Shown in pieces: positions 10,934-21,064 of a DNA stretch of 64,000 bases. The DNA is from Pseudomonas sp. S04 (GTDB lineage Bacteria; Pseudomonadota; Gammaproteobacteria; Pseudomonadales; Pseudomonadaceae): the NCBI RefSeq assembly GCF_009834545.1, contig NZ_CP019427.1, positions 5,515,001 through 5,579,000 of the forward strand. The letters run 5' to 3'. The stretch's first letter is position 1; every line of letters starts with the position of its first letter. The position numbers and the translations under genes are program-made. The notes beneath the pieces were generated by a model. The model was not told the origin of the DNA. It saw only the letters and a program-made list of their open reading frames with translations, and ran no database searches.

Positions 10934-10947
10934 TGATTAAATCAGGT

Positions 10948-11784
10948 TCAGTCGAGTGTAGAACCGCTGACCGGTACACCGCGCTCCGGGAAGAACAGGC
11001 GTTGCAGTTCCGCCCCCGGGCTCTCGGCGCGCATGAAGGCTTCGCCCACCAGGAACGAATAGACCTCACTGATTTCCATCAGCTCGACATCCGCACGGTT
11101 GAGAATGCCACTTTCAGTGATCACCAGGCGATCGCGAGGGATGCGCGGCAATAGATCGAGGGTGGTTTCCAGATTCACTTCAAACGTATGCAGGTTGCGG
11201 TTGTTAACCCCGACCAGCGGCGTGTCGAGGGTTTTTAATGCCCGCTCCAGCTCGTCACCGTCGTGAACTTCCACCAGTACGTCGAGGCCAACGCCTTTGG
11301 CAACGGCAGCCAGCTCAGCCATCTTGACGTCGTCCAGCGCGGAGACAATCAGCAACACACAATCGGCGCCCAGTGCACGGGCTTCAACGATCTGGTACGG
11401 ATCGATCATGAAGTCCTTGCGAATCACCGGCAGGTTGCAGGCCGCACGAGCCTGCTGCAGATAGCTGTCCGCACCCTGGAAGAAGTCGACATCGGTCAGC
11501 ACCGAAAGACAGGTTGCCCCGCCCTTCTCGTAGCTGACTGCGATTTCGGCGGGGACGAAGTGCTCGCGGATCACCCCTTTGCTCGGCGACGCTTTCTTGA
11601 TTTCGGCGATGACCGCCGGTTGCTTGAGCTTGGCCTGGGTGATCAACGCCTGGGCGAAGCCACGAGGTGCGTTCGCCACTTTTGCCATGGCTTCCAGTTC
11701 GGCCAGTGTCACGCGAGCGCTACGCTCGGCCACCTCCTCAACTTTGCGGGCGAGAATCTTCTCGAGCACCGTCGGTACACTCAT
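10948..11784 (-). CDS. trpC: indole-3-glycerol phosphate synthase
   Basis: TIM-barrel enzyme that closes the indole ring, converting carboxyphenylaminodeoxyribulose phosphate to indole-3-glycerol phosphate. The 278-residue stand-alone protein (not fused to TrpF) has the conserved strands [14 protein letters not shown] (catalytic lysine, about residue 60), [37 protein letters not shown] and ITESGI. It is the last gene of trpGDC: its ATG overlaps the trpD stop in an ATGA arrangement, implying translational coupling. Confidence 0.97.
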   Translation of the reverse strand: MSVPTVLEKILARKVEEVAERSARVTLAELEAMAKVANAPRGFAQALITQAKLKQPAVIAEIKKASPSKGVIREHFVPAEIAVSYEKGGATCLSVLTDVDFFQGADSYLQQARAACNLPVIRKDFMIDPYQIVEARALGADCVLLIVSALDDVKMAELAAVAKGVGLDVLVEVHDGDELERALKTLDTPLVGVNNRNLHTFEVNLETTLDLLPRIPRDRLVITESGILNRADVELMEISEVYSFLVGEAFMRAESPGAELQRLFFPERGVPVSGSTLD

Positions 11785-12830
11785 GCCTCATTCTCCACTT
11801 TGAATACTGCAGTAAATGCACCCAACTCTTCGAGCTTTTCTCGCGCAAGGCCGGTGTGCAGCGCGTCATGAGCCAGGGCAACCCCCTCTTTCAGACTGCT
11901 CGCATGATCAGCGGCGTACAGCGCAGCACCAGCGTTGAGCACAATCATTTCGGCCGCTTTCTGGCCGTTCTCGGTTTTACGGCGACCCAGTGCATCGCGA
12001 ATCAGTTCCAGCGAAGCGGCCGGGCTGTCCACAGCCAGACCGTGCAAGCTCTGGCTCTTCATGCCCAGGTCCTCAGGTTCGACCCAATACTCAGTGACCT
12101 GGTCATTCTTCAATTCGGCGACAAACGTCGGCGCCGCCAGACTGAACTCATCCAGGCCATCCTTGGAATGCACCACCAGCACGTGTTTGCTGCCCAGACG
12201 TTGCAATACTTCGGCCAAAGGCCGGCACAAAGCCTGACTGAACACCCCCACCACCTGATGCTTCACACCGGCCGGATTCGTAAGCGGGCCAAGCATGTTG
12301 AACAGTGTGCGCAAACCCAGGTCACGCCGTGGACCTGCCGCGTATTTCATCGCACGATGGTGGGATTGGGCAAACATAAAACCAATACCAACGTTGTCGA
12401 TGCAGCGCGCCACTTGCACCGGCGTCAGGTTCAGGTAGATCCCGGCCGCTTCCAGCAAGTCGGCACTGCCGCTCTTGCCCGAGACGGCGCGGTTACCGTG
12501 CTTGGCCACGGTGCAGCCAGCAGCTGCCACCACAAAAGAAGAGGCGGTCGAGACGTTGAAGATATTCGCACCGTCGCCGCCAGTGCCCACCACATCCACC
12601 ACGCCATCGAGGGTTTTCAGCTCGACCCGGTCAGCCAGTTCGCGCATCACCGAGACGGCGCCGACGATTTCGTCGATGCTCTCGCTCTTCATGCGCATGG
12701 CCATCATGAACGCACCAATCTGCGAATCCGTGCATTGCCCGGTCATGATTTCGCGCATCACATCGCTCATTTCCTCAGTGCTCAGGTCGAGGTGGCCGAC
12801 GATACGGCTCAGGGCAGTCTTGATATCCAT
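11781..12830 (-). CDS. trpD: anthranilate phosphoribosyltransferase
   Basis: Transfers phosphoribose from PRPP to anthranilate. The 349-residue protein shows the glycine-rich PRPP site [16 protein letters not shown] (about residues 80-95), [15 protein letters not shown] and the downstream LGPLTNPA segment. It starts 9 bp after the trpG stop and overlaps trpC by 4 bp, so trpG, trpD and trpC form one tight operon. Confidence 0.97.
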   Translation of the reverse strand: MDIKTALSRIVGHLDLSTEEMSDVMREIMTGQCTDSQIGAFMMAMRMKSESIDEIVGAVSVMRELADRVELKTLDGVVDVVGTGGDGANIFNVSTASSFVVAAAGCTVAKHGNRAVSGKSGSADLLEAAGIYLNLTPVQVARCIDNVGIGFMFAQSHHRAMKYAAGPRRDLGLRTLFNMLGPLTNPAGVKHQVVGVFSQALCRPLAEVLQRLGSKHVLVVHSKDGLDEFSLAAPTFVAELKNDQVTEYWVEPEDLGMKSQSLHGLAVDSPAASLELIRDALGRRKTENGQKAAEMIVLNAGAALYAADHASSLKEGVALAHDALHTGLAREKLEELGAFTAVFKVENEA

Positions 12831-12839
12831 GGAAAGTCC

Positions 12840-13433
12840 TTAGCGCGTGCCGCCGGTTTGTTTGAGGAAGTTGGCGAACAGTTCGTGGCCCTGCTCGGTG
12901 AGGATCGACTCAGGGTGAAATTGCACACCCTCGATGTTCAGCGTCTTGTGGCGCAGGCCCATGATCTCATCGACCGAACCGTCGTCGAGCTGGGTCCAGG
13001 CGGTCAGTTCCAGGCAATCGGGCAGGGTTTCGCGCTGCACAATCAGGGAATGATAACGAGTGACGGTCAGCGGGTGGTTCAGACCTGCAAACACGCCCTT
13101 GTCCTCGTGGAATACCGGACTAGTCTTACCGTGCATGACTTGACGGGCACGTACCACATCGCCACCAAACGCCTGGCCGATCGACTGGTGCCCCAGGCAG
13201 ACGCCGAGGATCGGCAGCTTGCCGGCGAAATACTTGATGGCTTCGATCGACACACCGGCTTCGGTCGGCGTGCATGGGCCGGGAGACACGACAATGCGCT
13301 CGGGGTTGAGTGCTTCGATCTGGGCGATGGTCAGCTCATCGTTGCGCACGACCTTGACCTCTGAGCCCAGCTCGCCGAGGTACTGCACAACGTTGTAGGT
13401 AAAGGAGTCGTAGTTATCAATCATCAGCAACAT
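12840..13433 (-). CDS. trpG: anthranilate synthase component II (glutamine amidotransferase)
   Basis: Supplies ammonia from glutamine to TrpE for anthranilate synthesis. The 197-residue protein has a class-I amidotransferase fold: oxyanion region [11 protein letters not shown], nucleophile C79 in [11 protein letters not shown], and the His/Glu pair in [10 protein letters not shown] set the start at [11 protein letters not shown], the family N-terminus; the frame stays open 20 codons upstream without similarity. Its transcript has an approximately 170-nt leader behind a tryptophan-bearing leader peptide, consistent with attenuation. Confidence 0.97.
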   Translation of the reverse strand: MLLMIDNYDSFTYNVVQYLGELGSEVKVVRNDELTIAQIEALNPERIVVSPGPCTPTEAGVSIEAIKYFAGKLPILGVCLGHQSIGQAFGGDVVRARQVMHGKTSPVFHEDKGVFAGLNHPLTVTRYHSLIVQRETLPDCLELTAWTQLDDGSVDEIMGLRHKTLNIEGVQFHPESILTEQGHELFANFLKQTGGTR

Positions 13434-13514
13434 GGGTTCAAACCTCTTGAATTCACTGACTTTTAAAACAGCCTTCGAATGATTGACCCGCACAGTGGCG
13501 TCGCTCGGTCAGAT

Positions 13515-13532
13515 GCTGGAAGTGGAGCCAGC
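13515..13532 (-). promoter_or_regulatory. hairpin in the trpG leader
   Basis: Arms GCTGG and CCAGC around 8 nt, between the leader peptide and trpG. No T-run follows on the minus strand, so a role as pause or antiterminator element is possible but unproven. Confidence 0.35.
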
Positions 13533-13577
13533 AAAAGCGGCAGTTCATACGGGTATAGAAGGCAAACGGGTACAGGT

Positions 13578-13590
13578 CCGGCCGAGCCGG
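13578..13590 (-). promoter_or_regulatory. GC hairpin of the trpG attenuator
   Basis: CCGGC, 3-nt loop, GCCGG, starting 10 nt after the leader-peptide stop codon. The trpE leader has a GCCGGC palindrome at nearly the same distance from its own matching stop, which argues for a shared regulatory role. Confidence 0.6.
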
Positions 13591-13600
13591 CAGAGAAAGT

Positions 13601-13687
13601 TCAGGCGCGCCAACGCCAACGGGCGTGTGCCTTGACGACTTGATCCAAGAGTTTGCTGACGATCAACACGGGGAAGGTCTCATTCAT
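13601..13687 (-). CDS. trpGDC leader peptide (TrpL-like, 28 aa)
   Basis: Short open frame of 28 codons upstream of trpG. It ends ARWRWRA-stop, with two Trp codons separated by one Arg codon, as expected for a leader peptide whose ribosome stalls when charged tRNA-Trp is scarce. The last ~22 codons match the 3' end of gph, which precedes trpE; both nucleotide and protein similarity are evident, and the final seven residues are identical. A GC hairpin follows the stop. The ribosome-binding site (CTGGA) is weak. Attenuation of trpE and trpGDC has been reported in P. putida (from memory). I infer that this is that leader. Confidence 0.75.
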   Translation of the reverse strand: MNETFPVLIVSKLLDQVVKAHARWRWRA

Positions 13688-13755
13688 ACATTCCAGCACA
13701 GTAACTTAGCTGGGCAGAGGGTGCAATATGGCGTAACGCTAGCGGGGGATACGGC

Positions 13756-13773
13756 CTTTAGCCATAGCTAAAG
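13756..13773. promoter_or_regulatory. inverted repeat between estA and the trpG leader
   Basis: CTTTAGC-CATA-GCTAAAG in the shared upstream region of the divergent estA and trpG units. It could be an operator or a short hairpin. No regulator can be assigned from sequence. The rest of the 400-bp gap holds the trpG leader and attenuator and no further gene. Confidence 0.35.
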
Positions 13774-13833
13774 CGCAAAAGTTTTTGGTACTGTCGTTTT
13801 GTTCAACACAACAATAAATAAACGGACTTGATC

Positions 13834-15744
13834 ATGATCAGACAGACGCTGTTTGTACCGCTGGCAGGAGGCCTTCTCGCGATGGCTTGCGCCCAAGCGA
13901 TCGCTGCACCGACGCCCTACTCGAACTTCGTGGTCTTTGGCGACAGCCTCAACGATGCCGGCCAGTTCGCTGACCCGGACGGCCCGGCAGGCGCCACGCA
14001 GCGCTACACCAACCGGGTGGGGCCAACCTACCGGGACGGCAGCGGGGAAGTCCGTTCTGCCAACTCGACACAATTGCTGGGGGGCAAACTGGGGTTCTCG
14101 GATGATCAGACCGCCGCCTCGACCTCGGCGGTCCGCGCCGAGCAGGGCCTGGTCGATGGCAGCAACTGGGCGGTTGGCGGTTATCGCACCGACCAGATTC
14201 TCGACTCCATCACCACCACCTCAGCCACCGGCGAGCGCTCACGCCCAGGCTATCTGCCGAGTAATGGCTTGCGCGCCGATCCCAACGCCCTCTATTACCT
14301 CTCCGGGGGCGGCAATGATTTTCTCCAGGGCCGGATTCTCAACCCTGCCCAGGCCGACGCGGCAGCCGGCCGGTTGGTCGACAGCGTGCAAACCCTGCAG
14401 CAGGCAGGTGCCAAATACATCATGGTCTGGCTGCTCCCGGATATCGGCCTGACGCCGGCAATCAACGGCAGCCCACTACAAGGTTTCGTTTCCCAACTCA
14501 GTACACAGTTCAACACCGAGTTGGTGCGCCAACTACAGACCGTTGACGCCGAAATCATCCCGCTGAACATTCCGGTATTGCTCAACGAAGCCTTCGCCAA
14601 CCCGGCGCAATTCGGTCTGGCCACCGACCAGAACCTCACCGCCACCTGCTTCAGCGGCAATGGCTGCACGGAAAACGCCCGGTACGGCATCAACAGTGCG
14701 ACCCCCGACCCAAGCAAGCTGATCTACAACGACTCGGTCCACCCCACCGAAGCCGGCCAGCGCCTGATCGCCGACTACGCCTACTCCTTGCTGGCCGCGC
14801 CCTGGGAAGCCTCACTGTTGCCAGAAATGGCCCACGGCACCCTGCGTGCGCACCAGGATGAACTGCGCAACCAATGGCAAGCCGACTGGGAAAATTGGCA
14901 GGGCGTCGGCCAATGGCGAGCCATTGTCGCTGGCGGTGGCCAGCACCTGGACTTCGACGGCCAGAACAGTGCCGCCAGCGCAGATGGCACTGGCTACAAC
15001 TTGAACATCGGTGGCAGCTACCGCCTCAACGATGCCTGGCGTGTCGGCGTCGCAGCCGGGTTCTATCGTCAAAGCCTGGAAGCCGGTCACAACGATTCGG
15101 ACTACAAACTCAACACTTACATGGGCACCGCCTTTGCGCAGTACCAGGAAAATCGTTGGTGGGCGGACGGTGCGCTGACAGCCGGGCACCTGGACTACGA
15201 CAGCCTCAAGCGCAAGTTCGACCTGGGCGTCAACGAACGCGGCGAAAAAGGCGATACCAGCGGCACCGTGCTGGCAGCCAGCGGCCGGATCGGCTACGAC
15301 ATCGCGCAACAGGCGAGCAGCCCGTGGCACCTGTCACCGTTCCTCAGCGCGGACTTCGCCAAGGTCAAAGTCGACGGTTACTCCGAGGACGACAACACCG
15401 CCACTGCGCTGACCTACGACGACCAGACCCGCAACTCGCGCCGCCTGGGTATCGGTTTGCAGGGCAAGTACCTGTTCACCCCGCAGACCCAGGTGTATGG
15501 CGAATACGCCCACGAGCGCGAGTATGAAGACGATACCCAAGACGTGACCATGAACCTCAACACCCTGCCCGGCAACCAGTACACCCTGGCCGGCTACACC
15601 CCGCAATCCCACACCAACCGCCTGAACCTGGGCGTCAGCCACAAGCTGACGGCCGACCTGGCGTTGCGGGCCGGCTACAACATCCGCAAGGACGATGACT
15701 TCACCCAGCAAGGGTTGAATGTCGGCGTGGTACTGGACTTCTAA
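13834..15744 (+). CDS. estA: GDSL esterase autotransporter EstA/EstP
   Basis: Surface-anchored esterase that secretes itself through its own barrel (type Va). The 636-residue protein has a signal peptide ending near AIAA (residues 24-25), a GDSL-lipase passenger with the nucleophile S38 in FGDSLND and the acid/His pair in DSVHPTEAG (about residue 300), and a C-terminal beta-barrel of about 290 residues ending in phenylalanine, the outer-membrane signature. ATG at 13834 is chosen over TTG at 13828 because ACGGA is correctly spaced for the ATG. It lies between trpG and trpE, pointing away from trpG and converging on trpE. Confidence 0.94.
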   Translation: MIRQTLFVPLAGGLLAMACAQAIAAPTPYSNFVVFGDSLNDAGQFADPDGPAGATQRYTNRVGPTYRDGSGEVRSANSTQLLGGKLGFSDDQTAASTSAVRAEQGLVDGSNWAVGGYRTDQILDSITTTSATGERSRPGYLPSNGLRADPNALYYLSGGGNDFLQGRILNPAQADAAAGRLVDSVQTLQQAGAKYIMVWLLPDIGLTPAINGSPLQGFVSQLSTQFNTELVRQLQTVDAEIIPLNIPVLLNEAFANPAQFGLATDQNLTATCFSGNGCTENARYGINSATPDPSKLIYNDSVHPTEAGQRLIADYAYSLLAAPWEASLLPEMAHGTLRAHQDELRNQWQADWENWQGVGQWRAIVAGGGQHLDFDGQNSAASADGTGYNLNIGGSYRLNDAWRVGVAAGFYRQSLEAGHNDSDYKLNTYMGTAFAQYQENRWWADGALTAGHLDYDSLKRKFDLGVNERGEKGDTSGTVLAASGRIGYDIAQQASSPWHLSPFLSADFAKVKVDGYSEDDNTATALTYDDQTRNSRRLGIGLQGKYLFTPQTQVYGEYAHEREYEDDTQDVTMNLNTLPGNQYTLAGYTPQSHTNRLNLGVSHKLTADLALRAGYNIRKDDDFTQQGLNVGVVLDF

Positions 15745-15755
15745 AACCCGCAGCC

Positions 15756-15793
15756 AAAAAAACGCTGCCTCCTCACGGGGGCAGCGTTTTTTT
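15756..15793. terminator. bidirectional terminator between estA and trpE
   Basis: A-run plus CGCTGCC, short loop, GGCAGCG plus T-run. It serves the convergent estA and trpE transcripts. Confidence 0.92.
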
Positions 15794-15809
15794 GTGCCGC
15801 GCTACACCC

Positions 15810-17291
15810 TCAATCCCGGGGTGTCTGCTCGGCCAGTGCCACGGCACGGAACATCGCGCGGCGCTTGTTCAGGGTTTCTTCCCATTCCAGCGCCGGCACC
15901 GAGTCGGCAACGATGCCGCCGCCGGCCTGTACGTGCAATTCGCCGTTCTTGATCACTGCCGTGCGGATCGCAATCGCCGTGTCCATATTGCCATTCCAGG
16001 CGAAGTAACCCACCGCCCCACCGTACACACCGCGCTTGACCGGCTCCAGTTCGTCGATGATTTCCATCGCGCGAATCTTCGGCGCGCCCGACAAGGTGCC
16101 CGCAGGCAGAATCGCCCGCAGCGCATCCATTGCAGTCAGGCCGGCTTTCAACTGGCCCGTGACGTTGGAAACGATGTGCATCACGTTGGAATAACGCTCG
16201 ATGACCATTTTCTCGGTCAGCTTCACCGAACCGATCTCCGAAACCCGTCCGGTGTCGTTGCGGCCCAGGTCAATCAGCATCAGGTGCTCGGCGATTTCCT
16301 TGTCATCCGACAGCAGGTCCTCTTCCAGCGCCAGGTCGGCTTCTTCGTTCGCGCCACGAGGACGCGTACCGGCAATCGGGCGTACGGTGATCAGGTTGTC
16401 TTCAACCCGCACCAGGACTTCTGGCGAACTGCCAACCACATGGAAGTCGCCGAAGTTGAAGAAGTACATGTACGGCGTCGGGTTGAAGCAACGCAGGGCG
16501 CGGTACAAATCAATGGGCGCCGCCTTGAAGTCGATGGACATCCGTTGCGACGGCACCACCTGCATGCAGTCACCGGCCAGGATGTACTCCTTGATGGTGT
16601 CGACGGCACGCTCGTAATCGGCTTGGGTGAAACTGGAACGGAATACCGGGTCCGCCGCCTGCTGCTGGCTGAAATCCAGGCCACGGCGCGGGGTAATCGG
16701 CTGGCGCAGTTGCTCCAGCAATTGCTCGAGGCGCGCCTGCCCTTGTTCAAACGCGTTTTCCTGCGCCGGATCGGCCAGCACGATGGCGTGCATCTTGCCC
16801 GCCAGGTTGTCGAACACCACCACCGCATCGGAGACCATCAGCAAGATGTCCGGCACGCCCAGCGGATCAGGGTTCGGGCACTTGCCCAGACGCTTTTCCA
16901 CGTAGCGCACGCAGTCATAGCCGAAGTACCCCACCAGGCCGCCATTGAAGCGCGGCAGGCCGGCAATGGTCGGCACGTTGTAGCGCGCCTTGAAGGTCTC
17001 GACGAAGGCCAGCGGGTCTTCGACATCGTGGCTTTCGACCTCGACCCCGTCGACGGTCACACTCACATGCAGGTCATGCACCCGCAGTACCGTGCGGCAC
17101 GGCAAGCCAATGATCGAATAGCGCCCCCACTTCTCCCCGCCCTGCACCGACTCCAACAGGTAGGAGTTGGGTTGATCGGCCAGTTTCAGGTAGATCGACA
17201 ACGGCGTGTCGAAGTCGGCAAGGGTTTCGCAGGCAAGCGGAATGCGGTTGTAGCCGGCAGCGGCCAAACGCAGGAATTCTTCGCGGATCAT
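15810..17291 (-). CDS. trpE: anthranilate synthase component I
   Basis: Chorismate-using subunit that makes anthranilate with TrpG, feedback-inhibited by tryptophan. The 493-residue protein has the N-terminal regulatory part, including [15 protein letters not shown] (the Trp-binding LLES element), and the chorismate-binding domain with [14 protein letters not shown], [19 protein letters not shown] and [18 protein letters not shown] motifs. It follows gph by 70 bp on the same strand, and a GAGG ribosome-binding site lies 6 bp from the ATG. The intervening leader carries the proposed attenuator. Confidence 0.97.
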   Translation of the reverse strand: MIREEFLRLAAAGYNRIPLACETLADFDTPLSIYLKLADQPNSYLLESVQGGEKWGRYSIIGLPCRTVLRVHDLHVSVTVDGVEVESHDVEDPLAFVETFKARYNVPTIAGLPRFNGGLVGYFGYDCVRYVEKRLGKCPNPDPLGVPDILLMVSDAVVVFDNLAGKMHAIVLADPAQENAFEQGQARLEQLLEQLRQPITPRRGLDFSQQQAADPVFRSSFTQADYERAVDTIKEYILAGDCMQVVPSQRMSIDFKAAPIDLYRALRCFNPTPYMYFFNFGDFHVVGSSPEVLVRVEDNLITVRPIAGTRPRGANEEADLALEEDLLSDDKEIAEHLMLIDLGRNDTGRVSEIGSVKLTEKMVIERYSNVMHIVSNVTGQLKAGLTAMDALRAILPAGTLSGAPKIRAMEIIDELEPVKRGVYGGAVGYFAWNGNMDTAIAIRTAVIKNGELHVQAGGGIVADSVPALEWEETLNKRRAMFRAVALAEQTPRD

Positions 17292-17430
17292 GAGGTGCCT
17301 CGTGGCATGAGGGTCTAACGGTCAGGTGTGCAAACGCGCCGGCTAGCCGGCCAGGATCACGTCAGGCGCGCCAACGCCAGCGGGCCAGGGCCTTGATGAC
17401 TTTCATCCAGAGTTTGCGGGTAACCACCAC
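17292..17430 (-). promoter_or_regulatory. trpE attenuator whose leader is the in-frame 3' end of gph
   Basis: The last gph codons encode [21 protein letters not shown]. They parallel the trpG leader peptide codon by codon and end in the same tandem Trp codons. After the stop at 17362 come a 14-nt palindrome GCCGGCTAGCCGGC (17338-17351) and a GCGTTTG stretch. The minus-strand CGCGCC in the leader codons could instead pair with GGCGCG at 17335-17340, which shares bases with the palindrome, giving two exclusive folds. The trpE ribosome-binding GAGG can also pair with an upstream CCTC. Regulation is inferred; the T-run is poor for a classical terminator. Confidence 0.6.
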
Positions 17431-18180
17431 GATGGCATTTCCAGGAGGGGATTGGACAGCGTCGGGCAACGTTATCCCAGCGGCAGAATCCAGGCAACCG
17501 GGAATTAGCTTGCGCAGATCGTCGATCACCAGCGCCGGCGACTCTTCGGCAATCGGCCGGCCATGGTTATAGCCGTAGCTCAGGGCCACACACTTGACGC
17601 CCGCCGCCTTGGCCGCCAAGACGTCACTGCGCGAGTCGCCAACGAACAACGACTGCGACGCCGGTACGTTGGCCATTTTCATCACGAAAAACAGCGCCGC
17701 CGGGTCAGGTTTTTTCTGCGGCAGGGTATCGCCGCCGATGATCCACTTGAAGTAGCGGCCGATCTTCATCTGGTCCAGCAAGGGCGCGACGAAGCGCTCC
17801 GGCTTGTTGGTGATCAGCGCCATCTCGACACCCTGCTTGTGCAACCACTTGAGGGTGTCGCGCACGCCAGGGTAAACCACCGTCAATTCATGGCCGTCTG
17901 CATAGGCGTCCATGAAAATCTCCAGCGCATGTTCGGCCTCGACGTCGTCGACCCGACTGTGATCGATATCACCGGCCAGGGCCCGGCGGACCAGCACCGG
18001 CGCCCCGTTGCCGACCCACTCGCGCACGGCGCCCAGGCCGGCCGGTGCGCGCCCCAGCTTGAGCAGCATGTGATCCACGGCCACAGCCAGGTCCGGTACC
18101 GAATCGATCAGGGTGCCATCCAGATCGAACATCACCAGCCGCGGCAATTGCCCTGGGAACAGCTGCTCAAAACCACTCAT
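17362..18180 (-). CDS. gph: phosphoglycolate phosphatase
   Basis: HAD-superfamily hydrolase that removes 2-phosphoglycolate formed during DNA repair. The 272-residue protein has motif [11 protein letters not shown] (nucleophile D19), a helical cap, LITNKPERF (motif II) and [14 protein letters not shown] (motif IV). About 40 residues beyond the HAD core are unusual: this tail has no catalytic motif and ends ARWRWRA, matching the tryptophan leader peptide ahead of trpG. Its ATG overlaps the rpe stop (ATGA), so rpe-gph-trpE appears to be one transcription unit with trpE behind an attenuator. Confidence 0.95.
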   Translation of the reverse strand: MSGFEQLFPGQLPRLVMFDLDGTLIDSVPDLAVAVDHMLLKLGRAPAGLGAVREWVGNGAPVLVRRALAGDIDHSRVDDVEAEHALEIFMDAYADGHELTVVYPGVRDTLKWLHKQGVEMALITNKPERFVAPLLDQMKIGRYFKWIIGGDTLPQKKPDPAALFFVMKMANVPASQSLFVGDSRSDVLAAKAAGVKCVALSYGYNHGRPIAEESPALVIDDLRKLIPGCLDSAAGITLPDAVQSPPGNAIVVVTRKLWMKVIKALARWRWRA

Positions 18181-18851
18181 GGACGAGCCAGCGCCAGTTC
18201 GGCACGCATCTTCTCGATCACTTCCTGGTAGTTCGGCGCGTTGAAGATCGCGGAGCCGGCCACGAAGGTGTCAGCGCCGGCCGCGGCGATTTCGCGGATG
18301 TTGTTGACGTTCACCCCGCCGTCGATTTCCAGGCGGATATCACGGCCCGAGGCGTCGATCAGCGCGCGCGCTTCACGCAGTTTGTCGAGGGTTGCCGGAA
18401 TGAACTTCTGGCCACCAAAACCCGGGTTGACGCTCATCAGCAGGATCATGTCGACCTTGTCCATCACGTACTTGAGTACGTCCAGCGGAGTCGCCGGGTT
18501 GAACACCAGGCCGGCCTTGCAACCGCCTTCGCGGATCATCTGCAAGGAGCGATCGACGTGAATCGTGGCGTCCGGGTGGAAAGTGATGTAGGTGGCGCCG
18601 GCCTCGATGAAGTCACCGATGATGCGGTCGACCGGAGATACCATCAGGTGTGCGTCGATCGGCGCGGTAACGCCGTACTTGCGCAGTGCCGAGCAGACCA
18701 TCGGGCCGATGGTCAGGTTGGGCACGTAGTGATTGTCCATGACATCGAAGTGGACGATGTCGGCACCCGCGGCCAGAACGTTGTCCACTTCTTCACCCAG
18801 GCGGGCGAAGTCGGCGGAGAGAATCGACGGAGCAATAGCGAAGGGCTGCAT
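18177..18851 (-). CDS. rpe: ribulose-phosphate 3-epimerase
   Basis: Pentose-phosphate enzyme interconverting ribulose-5-phosphate and xylulose-5-phosphate. The 224-residue TIM barrel shows [14 protein letters not shown], the metal-binding [42 protein letters not shown] and [10 protein letters not shown]. The start is set at MQPFAIAPS; the frame continues 22 codons upstream without similarity. It overlaps gph by 4 bp. Confidence 0.97.
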   Translation of the reverse strand: MQPFAIAPSILSADFARLGEEVDNVLAAGADIVHFDVMDNHYVPNLTIGPMVCSALRKYGVTAPIDAHLMVSPVDRIIGDFIEAGATYITFHPDATIHVDRSLQMIREGGCKAGLVFNPATPLDVLKYVMDKVDMILLMSVNPGFGGQKFIPATLDKLREARALIDASGRDIRLEIDGGVNVNNIREIAAAGADTFVAGSAIFNAPNYQEVIEKMRAELALARP

Positions 18852-18931
18852 GACGCACCTTTTTTGAGCAGGATCACGATGGCGCGCATTGTATACCTCA
18901 TGCTTTGACGCGCGCACCGTGGCTGTAACGA

Positions 18932-20080
18932 TCAGTAAGCCGCTCGATAGATCTTCTCGATATCAAGGGCCGTCAACTGGCGCGGATTATTGCGCATCAA
19001 ACGCTCGATTCCCGCGGCCTCCAGCGCCATGGCCGGGATCGCCTCCTGGGGCACGCCGAAACTGCGCAAGCCCTGGGGAATTTCCACTGCGGCACACAGT
19101 CGCGCCATCGCCGCGACCGCCTGGTCCGCCGCTTCATCGGCACTCAGGTGCGTGATATTGAGGCCAAAGGCCTGGGCAATGTCCTGCATGCGCTCCACGC
19201 ACGCCATCTTGTTCCAGGCCATCACATGGGGCAGCAACAGCGCGTTGCTCACGCCATGGGCAATGTTGAAGCGCCCGCCCAGCGGATAGGCCAGGGCATG
19301 CACCGCGCCGACCCCGGCGTTGCCGAACGCCATGCCGGCCATCAGGCTGGCAGTGGCCATGTCCTCACGGGCCTGCAGGTTCGCGGGATTGGCATAGGCC
19401 TTGGGCAGCGCCTTGGCGATCAGCTTGATGGCACCGATGGCCAGGGCATCGGTAATCGGCGAAGCATTCACCGACAGGTAGGCCTCGACCGCATGCACCA
19501 GGGCATCCACCCCACTGGCGGCGGTGACACTGCGCGGACAGGTCAGGGTCATTTGCGGGCTGACCAGCGCCACGTCAGGCAACAGGTAGTCGCTGACGAT
19601 GCCTTTCTTCAGTTGGGCCTGCTTGTCGGAGAGGATCGCCACGTTGGTGACTTCCGAGCCCGTGCCGGCGGTGGTCGGGATCGCGATCAGCGGCGGGCCC
19701 TTGCGCGGCACTTGGTCGACGCCGAACAAATCCTCGAGCGCGCCGTGATAACCGGCATAGGCCGCGACGCTTTTGGCGATATCGATGGCACTGCCGCCGC
19801 CCAGGCCGATCAGGCCGTCATGCCCGCCCTCGCGGTAGACACGCATGCAGTCCTCGACGATGGCGATTTCCGGGTCGGGCAACACCCGGTCGAAAATCTC
19901 GTAGGTGCGCCCACCCAGTTGCGCCAGCGCCAGCTCCACGGTGCCGGACTTGACCAGCGCCGCATCGGTGACAATCAGCGGGTGGTCGACATCCAGGCGG
20001 GTCAGTTCAGCGGCCAGTTGCTCGATGGCACCGGTGCCGGTGAGCAGCTTATGAGCGATTTTGAAAGAACAAAGACTCAT
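18932..20080 (-). CDS. iron-containing alcohol dehydrogenase
   Basis: Group III (Fe-dependent) NAD(P)-linked dehydrogenase of 382 residues. The cofactor-binding [12 protein letters not shown] lies at about residues 92-103, with [15 protein letters not shown] after it. The metal ligands include an Asp in [15 protein letters not shown] and the His residues of [18 protein letters not shown] and [16 protein letters not shown]. Substrate is not deducible; relatives act on 1,3-propanediol, lactaldehyde or long-chain alcohols. It lies alone between rpe and the polyamine transporter operon. Confidence 0.9.
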   Translation of the reverse strand: MSLCSFKIAHKLLTGTGAIEQLAAELTRLDVDHPLIVTDAALVKSGTVELALAQLGGRTYEIFDRVLPDPEIAIVEDCMRVYREGGHDGLIGLGGGSAIDIAKSVAAYAGYHGALEDLFGVDQVPRKGPPLIAIPTTAGTGSEVTNVAILSDKQAQLKKGIVSDYLLPDVALVSPQMTLTCPRSVTAASGVDALVHAVEAYLSVNASPITDALAIGAIKLIAKALPKAYANPANLQAREDMATASLMAGMAFGNAGVGAVHALAYPLGGRFNIAHGVSNALLLPHVMAWNKMACVERMQDIAQAFGLNITHLSADEAADQAVAAMARLCAAVEIPQGLRSFGVPQEAIPAMALEAAGIERLMRNNPRQLTALDIEKIYRAAY

Positions 20081-20181
20081 GTGCGCAGCCTCTTATAGAT
20101 AGGGGAGCTGGGCACAATAGTAGCTGTCGATTGGGTTTTGTCTGTTATTCAGCCCGTGAATGGCTTCAAGCCCACTGAACA

Positions 20182-20213
20182 CCCCAGTGGGAGCGAGTCT
20201 GCTCCCACTGGGG
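20182..20213. repeat. REP-type palindrome, possible terminator of the ABC operon
   Basis: Perfect 13-bp arms CCCCAGTGGGAGC / GCTCCCACTGGGG around GAGTCT, 14 bp beyond the stop of the last transporter gene. The core GTGGGAGC is a common pseudomonad REP motif. Confidence 0.75.
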
Positions 20214-20226
20214 TTGATGTCAGGTT

Positions 20227-21051
20227 TCAGACCTGTGCAGTACGCAATTTCTCACTGCGCCCACGCAACCACTCCAGGGTCAGCAGCAGGATCACCGAGA
20301 AGGCAATCAGCAGCGTTGCGGCGGCGGCGATGGTCGGGCTGAGGTTTTCGCGGATACCGCTGAACATCTGCCGCGGCAAGGTCGCTTGCTCGGGGCCGGC
20401 GAGGAACAGGGTCACCACTACTTCATCGAACGAGGTGGCAAACGCAAACAGCGCACCGGAAATCACCCCGGGGGCGATCAACGGCAATGTCACCCGGCGG
20501 AACGCCGTCAGGGGCGAGGCTCCGAGGCTGGCCGCGGCGCGCACCAGGTTGTGGTTGAAGCCTTGCAGGGTCGCCGACACCGTGATGATCACGAACGGCA
20601 CACCCAGTACCGCGTGCACCACAATCAGCGAGAAGAAGCTGTTACCCAGCCCCAGCGGAGCGAAGAACAGGTAACTGGCCACCCCGATGATCACCACGGG
20701 CACCACCATCGGCGAAATCACCAGGGCCATCACCAGCGCCTTGCCCGGAAAATCGCCGCGGGTCAGGCCAATGGCCGCCAGCGTCCCGAAGATCATCGCC
20801 AGTACGGTCGCGGCCGGGGCCACGATGATGCTGTTCTTCAGGGCGCGCATCCACTCGGCCGAGGCAAAGAAATCCTGGTACCAATGCAGCGAAAATCCTT
20901 GCAGCGGGTAGACCAGGAAGCTGCCGGAGTTGAACGACAGCGGGATGATCACCAGCACCGGCAAGATCAGGAACAACAGAATCAAGCCGCAGAGAATCCG
21001 CAAGCTGTAGAACCACACCCGTTCAACGGGGGACATATAAGGACTCAGCAT
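20227..21051 (-). CDS. polyamine-type ABC transporter permease (PotC-like)
   Basis: 274-residue inner-membrane permease with about six membrane segments and the EAA loop EXAASLGASPLTAFRRVTLPLIAPGVISG-type motif (seen as AAASLGASP and VTLPLIAPG at about residues 180-200) that contacts the ATPase. It is the last gene of a four-gene operon (ATPase, binding protein, two permeases) and starts 13 bp after the preceding permease. Family resemblance is to spermidine/putrescine importers; the actual ligand is not shown by sequence. Confidence 0.9.
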   Translation of the reverse strand: MLSPYMSPVERVWFYSLRILCGLILLFLILPVLVIIPLSFNSGSFLVYPLQGFSLHWYQDFFASAEWMRALKNSIIVAPAATVLAMIFGTLAAIGLTRGDFPGKALVMALVISPMVVPVVIIGVASYLFFAPLGLGNSFFSLIVVHAVLGVPFVIITVSATLQGFNHNLVRAAASLGASPLTAFRRVTLPLIAPGVISGALFAFATSFDEVVVTLFLAGPEQATLPRQMFSGIRENLSPTIAAAATLLIAFSVILLLTLEWLRGRSEKLRTAQV

Positions 21052-21064
21052 TTCGATTCTCCCC

